This document shows positions 51,527 through 57,500 of a stretch of 64,000 nucleotides of DNA, one piece after another. The notes beneath the pieces were generated by a model. The model did no database searches, had not been told where the DNA came from, and saw only the letters and a list, made by a program, of their open reading frames with translations. The position numbers and the translations under genes are program-made. Positions within the stretch are counted from its first letter, which is position 1. Each line of letters starts with the position of its first letter. Source of the stretch: Cymodocea nodosa (Eukaryota > Streptophyta > Magnoliopsida > Alismatales > Cymodoceaceae); NCBI GenBank assembly GCA_036874045.1, contig CM072339.1:2983501-3047500 (forward strand), read 5' to 3'.

Positions 51527-54500
51527 TATGTATGTAATCATTATGTATGTAAATCACTCCTTTAATCTCATTTTCCATAAGGTTAGTGGATCATTAGTTA
51601 GATCCATTTACCTTTTATTACCATATAAACTATGTAATCACTCATTGTTAAGGTTAATGATGATTTTTCCTCCCAAATCACCATGTTTAACAATTATCAA
51701 TATTGATTTTCTAGGAATTCTCACTCTCCTTTGCTTGGATCATGTTTACCTACTTTAAGGCTTTAAAGAAAGTTGTTGGCCTCCTTTCACCAAACAAATA
51801 TGTAAGCTTTGACAAATATAACCCTTGCTTTAACATGAAGAAGACCAAAGGCTCAAAGTCCTACATGTCTATCATGATTGTCTAGAAACAATAAATAAAG
51901 CTCTAGTGAGTAGTGATTTTGCTCTAGCAATGTGGATGGCACTTTCCCAGTGATGATCATGAGTTCCTCTCTACCATGCTCCAAGACCTTATGGGTCTTC
52001 CTACAAGGCTCCCCTCACGATGCTCGATGGTCCTAAAGACTTGCTATGATCTCCTATGGGATTCCACACATTGGGATCCCAATCAAAGGGGTTGACGAAG
52101 CAACCCCCTCTTTTGCTACTACCATTAGAGAGTCTCTTTTTACTCTTACGTTCCTAAAGATCCCTATAAGGTTGTTGGTTGTTCTAAATGGAGAATTGGT
52201 CTTGTGCTTCTCATAGGAGGAGATCAATAGCCTGATGTTGGCTTTTAACTTGACTTTAATCGACTATTTCAATGGCCCCTACTCAAACCTTTTGGACATC
52301 CTGTTCAAGATGAAATGTGTTATTTCTTTCCAAGAGGATTTTGTGCTGGTGGTAACTGATTCTAGGTATGACATCATTCAATTCAAGAATCGAAATGACT
52401 TTATTAAGTTGTATAGCAATCAACAAATAGTCCCTATCTTTTGCCCTAGGTCTCAACTCTTCTTGGGCCTTTGTTTGAGTCTATCTACCATAGTTAAGAG
52501 CTCGTTTGCAAACCCTTAGGGTGATTAAATCCATCGTGAGTATGTTGGGTTGCTTTCTTTGTATCCATCAAGATGTTCAGAGATTTACAAGACCAAGGTT
52601 GACTACTATGTGCATGGAAATGGATTTGTCCAAGTCATTTCCTAAGTTGATCAAAATAAAATATGGTGTGGTGATTATTAAGCAACTTGTTGAATATGGG
52701 TTGAAGGAACATGCATTCTGTGCTTATTGTTTTAAAGTTGGTCATCACTTTGAGGTTTGCAAGAGAATCAATAAGGAGAAGATGTTTAAAGAACCACCTT
52801 CAGTGAAGGAGTTGAGTATGAATGTGGAGATGCAACATGGGGCCCTTCCTATCTAGATGGAAGGAGTGTGCAAACAATAAAGGAGGATAAGAAAGAAACA
52901 CATAAAATTTGTGATCAAGGATAAGTCTAGCTAAAAGGAGTCTTCCAATTTCATGAAGAACCTTCTACCCCTCTCATTTCCAATAGAGATCTCCTGATAT
53001 ACCAACAAGAACAATTGATTCATCAGGACCAAGGCCCTTTGATGGATAGACAACAACATGGTTAGAACTCCCAAGTGATATTGGAGGATAGACACATTGA
53101 TATCACAGATTTGATAGTTAAGCTAATCTTTGATATTCAGAAGGAGTAATCAGAAGGTCTAATAGAGTTTAACATTGGTTTTTATAGGAATCTAATGAAA
53201 TGTCTATCTTCTAGATTAGTCTTCTTGATGACAGAAAGCTCATTTTTTTTGTTGTATATGTTGTCGACAATACTTCTTTTAGACTTGTCCTTTGGGAAGA
53301 GATCAAAGATCTAAATAATAGATATTTGAATTCTTTGTGGATTATTAGTAGGGATTTTGAGCACTATTAAAGGTGAAGAGGATATTATTAATCAAAATGG
53401 ATTACCTCCAACTCCAAGGATTTCAATGATATGATTAAGGATATGGGATTGGATGAGCCTCCCTTTAGAGGTGATCTCTTATCTTGGTTCAATAATTAAA
53501 GAAGATCAACACGTCAATACCAAAGGTTGGATAGGGTATTGGTTAATAATCCTGGAACCAATGATTGACATGTCTATGTGGATTACAGATTGTAGGTACA
53601 TTTGGATCACTCTTCGATGGTTTTGTCTCTCTCATCCAATGTGAGATCTAGTGTTTCTTTTAGGTTCCAAAGAATGTGGATGCTTAATGAAGATTTTTAT
53701 ACCTTGGTTGCTCACATTTGGAATAACATTTAGGAAGTTTGCCTTATCAGATGTGTTAATCTCAAACTTCAAGCTTTGAAATCCCAACTTAAATGGTGGA
53801 ACAAGCATATCTTTAAACATGTGAATAAGGAGAGAAACTGTTTAATTGTTGAGATAGGACACTTTGAGCTTGAGCTACAAAGAAGCTGGTTTGAGGACAA
53901 TGTTGTCAAGTTGGAGACTGTCAAAGAGAAGATGATTCAAAGGGATAAATAGATGGATGCCTTCCTTGCCCAAAAGGCTCACGTAGAGTGGCTCAAAGAA
54001 AGGGATAAAAATTCGACATACTTTCACTGTGTGATTAATCAATGAAAGAATATTAACTAGTTCAGTGACCTTATGGAGCATTGTAACCTTAGATCAAATG
54101 AGGAGGTTTGTGCTCTTGGTAGATCTTATTTTCGTTTTCTTTTGACTTCTAAGGGTTTTGAGATGTTGAACATGCTCCTTAGAGTCATGTTGGAGGTGAT
54201 TGGTGAGATGGAGAATAAGACTTTCAATGCCATTCTTGAATTGGAAGAGATTAATGAAGCCTTATTTGACATTGACAACGGTCATGCCCTCGGCTCAAAT
54301 GATTTTACTACTACATTTTTCAAGTCTTGTTAGAATATCGTGAGGATGGACATCACTTAGGTTGTTTAGGTTTTCTTCAAAGGTGGTGGCTTAGACCAAG
54401 TTTGGAAAACTACTTTCCTTTCCTTGATCCCTAAGAACTTTAAACTAATTGATTTTAGAGATTTTCACCCCATTAGCTTGTGCAACATTCGATACAAGAT

Positions 54501-57500
54501 CATTTCCAACATCCTGGCTAAGCGCATAGCTCCTTTCCTTCCTAAGATGATCACTAACCCTTAGAGTGCAACTTTTAAGGGGAGGAGCATCTCTAACAAT
54601 GTTGCATTGGCTAGTGAACTTGTTCAAAGTATAAACAAAAACTAGAAAGGAGGGAATGCCATCCTAAATCTTGATGTAGAAAAAGCCTATAACAGGCTTG
54701 ATTGGGAGTCTATATACAAAGTTTTGAAGAAATTTAGCTTTAATACTTTCAGCAAGGACTTGATTAAGAGATGCATTAAGGATGTGGACTTCTTGGTTGT
54801 AGTCAATGACATATTGTCTGCTTTTTTCAAGGCATCAATAAGACTATAGTAGGGGGACCTTAATTCTCTTTATTTGTTCATCATCACTGAAGAGGTCCTC
54901 TCTAGAAACCTCCAGGGGTTTGTGGATGGTGGTCAGATTACTCTTTATAGATTTGGAAATGGAAGAATCCATATTTCACATTTGCTCTACATTGATGATG
55001 CTATTTTTTTCCTCAACGGGAAGAGCATGGTATAGAAAAGGTTTTTCATCTTCTTGGGGACTACTAGAAGTTGACTGGGCAAAAGATTAATTTGCAGAAG
55101 AGCATGGTATAGATTCATATGTCTTAACAGCAGGTGGAGATGTTAAGGAAGATCATAGACTTTGACCATGGTAATTTTCCATTCAAGTATTTGGGTTGTT
55201 TCATTTTCAAAGGCTAGACAAAGATCAATTACTTTAAAGAAATTGTTCAAAAGATCTAGAATAAAGTGGTTGGTTGGAAATCAAAACTTCTTTCCCCTGG
55301 TGCATGCATAACCTTCTTGCATCATGTGTTGTCTAGCCTTCCTATCCATCTCATGAGTGCTATAGATATTTCAATGAGAGTTATTGACAGAATTCAAATG
55401 GGTTTTGCTTATTTCTTATGGGGCAAGAACAAGACTCACTAAACCAAGTGGAGTAAGATCACCAAGCCTGTGGAGGAAGGTGGCCCAAGCTTGAGGGACT
55501 TGAAGGATTTGTTGATGGCCTTATGCATGAAGATGGCTTGGAGAATATCTAAGAGAAGCTATTTATGGTAGACAACTTTTATTGATTGTTATGATGCCCC
55601 CTACACTGACTCTCCTTGGTTTGACTCAACTAGGGTAAGAAACATTAGATGTGCTTGGCAACAGATTTCTAAAACTTCACAGTGGATGGGAGGTTAGGGG
55701 AACTTCAATTTCTGGTTTACCAATTAGCTTACTTTTGGTGATATAATGGACACCACCCAACTACTTCAAGGGGTAGAATCTCTTTTGGTGGCAGAGATTG
55801 TGAGAGATCATTACCTATTGGAGGATTTATTGTTACCACAACATTTGCTCTAAGAAATTGAAGATAGAATTACTTTGGTCAGCTCAGATCGAGACTGTTT
55901 CTAATAGAAGAGGATATTTAATTGATGAGGAGCTTACTGTTAAATTTGTATGGAAATTAGCGAGGAAGAATGATCCTCATGTTTGATGGAACATCAGTCT
56001 TTGGGATAGTTTTATCTCTAGTAAGATATTTTTTCTTTAGAGATTCTTCTAGTCCACCCTCCCTATGGAATCTAACATCTATGTGCATTTATGTGCAAAT
56101 GTTGCTGCCACTACAAATAGGAGGATTTGGAGTATTACCTCCTTGAGGACCATTGGGCTATTTGGTGCAAAATTTGTATTAGTACTTTGCTTGGGATTTT
56201 TATCCTTGATGAAATGGCTTGGAGGAATTTTGTGTCAAACTCTATTGCTATGAAGTCCAAGAGACTATCCTAAAGAGCTTTAAAATTCCTTGTCATGGTT
56301 GCCCTTTGGGAATGTTGGAAAGAACAGTGCAACACGATTTTGGCTAATAGCAAGAGACCCTTTAGGTGCATTAAAGCAAGAGTGGAAGATGCTATGAACT
56401 TGTTTAGAAGGGCTTTTAGTAATGTTAATTGAAAATCTAATGAAATGTGACTTTTGAAACTCCTAGGTTTCCAAAGACTTAAGATCAGTAATTCTATTGG
56501 TTGGATCAATTGGGTGAAATTTACTCCTAGTAGCTAGAAGTTGAATATTGATGGTGTTGTGAACAATGGTTTGACTACAATAGGTGGAATTCTTAGGGAT
56601 ATTGACGACAATGCTCTTATAGTTTTCTATGTCTAGGTTAGGTAGTTGTAGGCCTTTGGTATTGAACTTTGTGCCTTATCTAAAGGTTTGGACATTTGCC
56701 AATCCTTAGGAATGGAAATGGATGCCATCATCATTGATGTTGATTCCCTGAATTTAAAAGAGAGTTCCTCCACAGTTGTCAAGATTCTAGCGTGTTGATG
56801 GAGCCAAACTTAGATTAAAGTCTTGCAAGCTTAGGCTTGCCACTTTGTCCACAAAGAGGTGAACTGGGTGGTTGATGCTTTGGCCAAAGTGAAATTGCAG
56901 TCTCCTGTGGAGGCCTCTTATAGAAGAGAGTAGGACCTCCTGCTAGAGGTGTGACATTTTGTGACACTAGACAGAATTAGTGTGGCCTCAGGTAGGTGGA
57001 TTTTTCTCCCTAACTATGGCCCTAGATCTTAGGTGTCTTGTTTTGGTTTTCTGTTTTGTTCTGAAATCAAATTCAAATCCTCCAGTGACCCAGATTCACT
57101 TCTAGTTGTAACTCTATCCATGGTTTGTAGGTATCTAATTGTCTGATGAAAAATATTAAGTTAGGATTTGTAAAAAAAAAAAGGTTTAGTAAACTAGTTC
57201 AGTCACTACTTGTTGATGCATGATGATGTTTTTGTCTGACTACTTGTAGTTGGCAAAATTAGTGATGAAAGCCATCTGGAACTCCTTGAAATCACTGATG
57301 GATCTAGGCAGGAGGCTGACAAACCATATTCAGGTGGTATGGTAGAGGCTGGTTGGGAACATTTGGCATGTTACAAATTTTCAACATCAGAGGCTTGTTG
57401 CACCCTCATTAGGTCTTTGAAAGTGTGCGCATGATCTAGGAGATTTCACTTCCCTCTATACACCTCAATGGTGCACATATTGAACCCCTTTGGAAGGAGT

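Larger units (their letters stand above)
51770..57182 (+). mobile_element. L1-type LINE, near full length, inactive
   Basis: ORF1, ORF2 (endonuclease, RT, zinc-binding region, RNase H), 3' UTR and an A11 tail at 57172-57182 are in the right order over 5.4 kb. The 5' limit is inferred from where ORF1-like sequence fades. No target-site copy could be identified; sequence after the tail starts GGTTTAGTAAAC. Frequent TAG/TGA codons, mostly replacing CAG/CGA/TGG, show decay by C-to-T change. Confidence 0.8.
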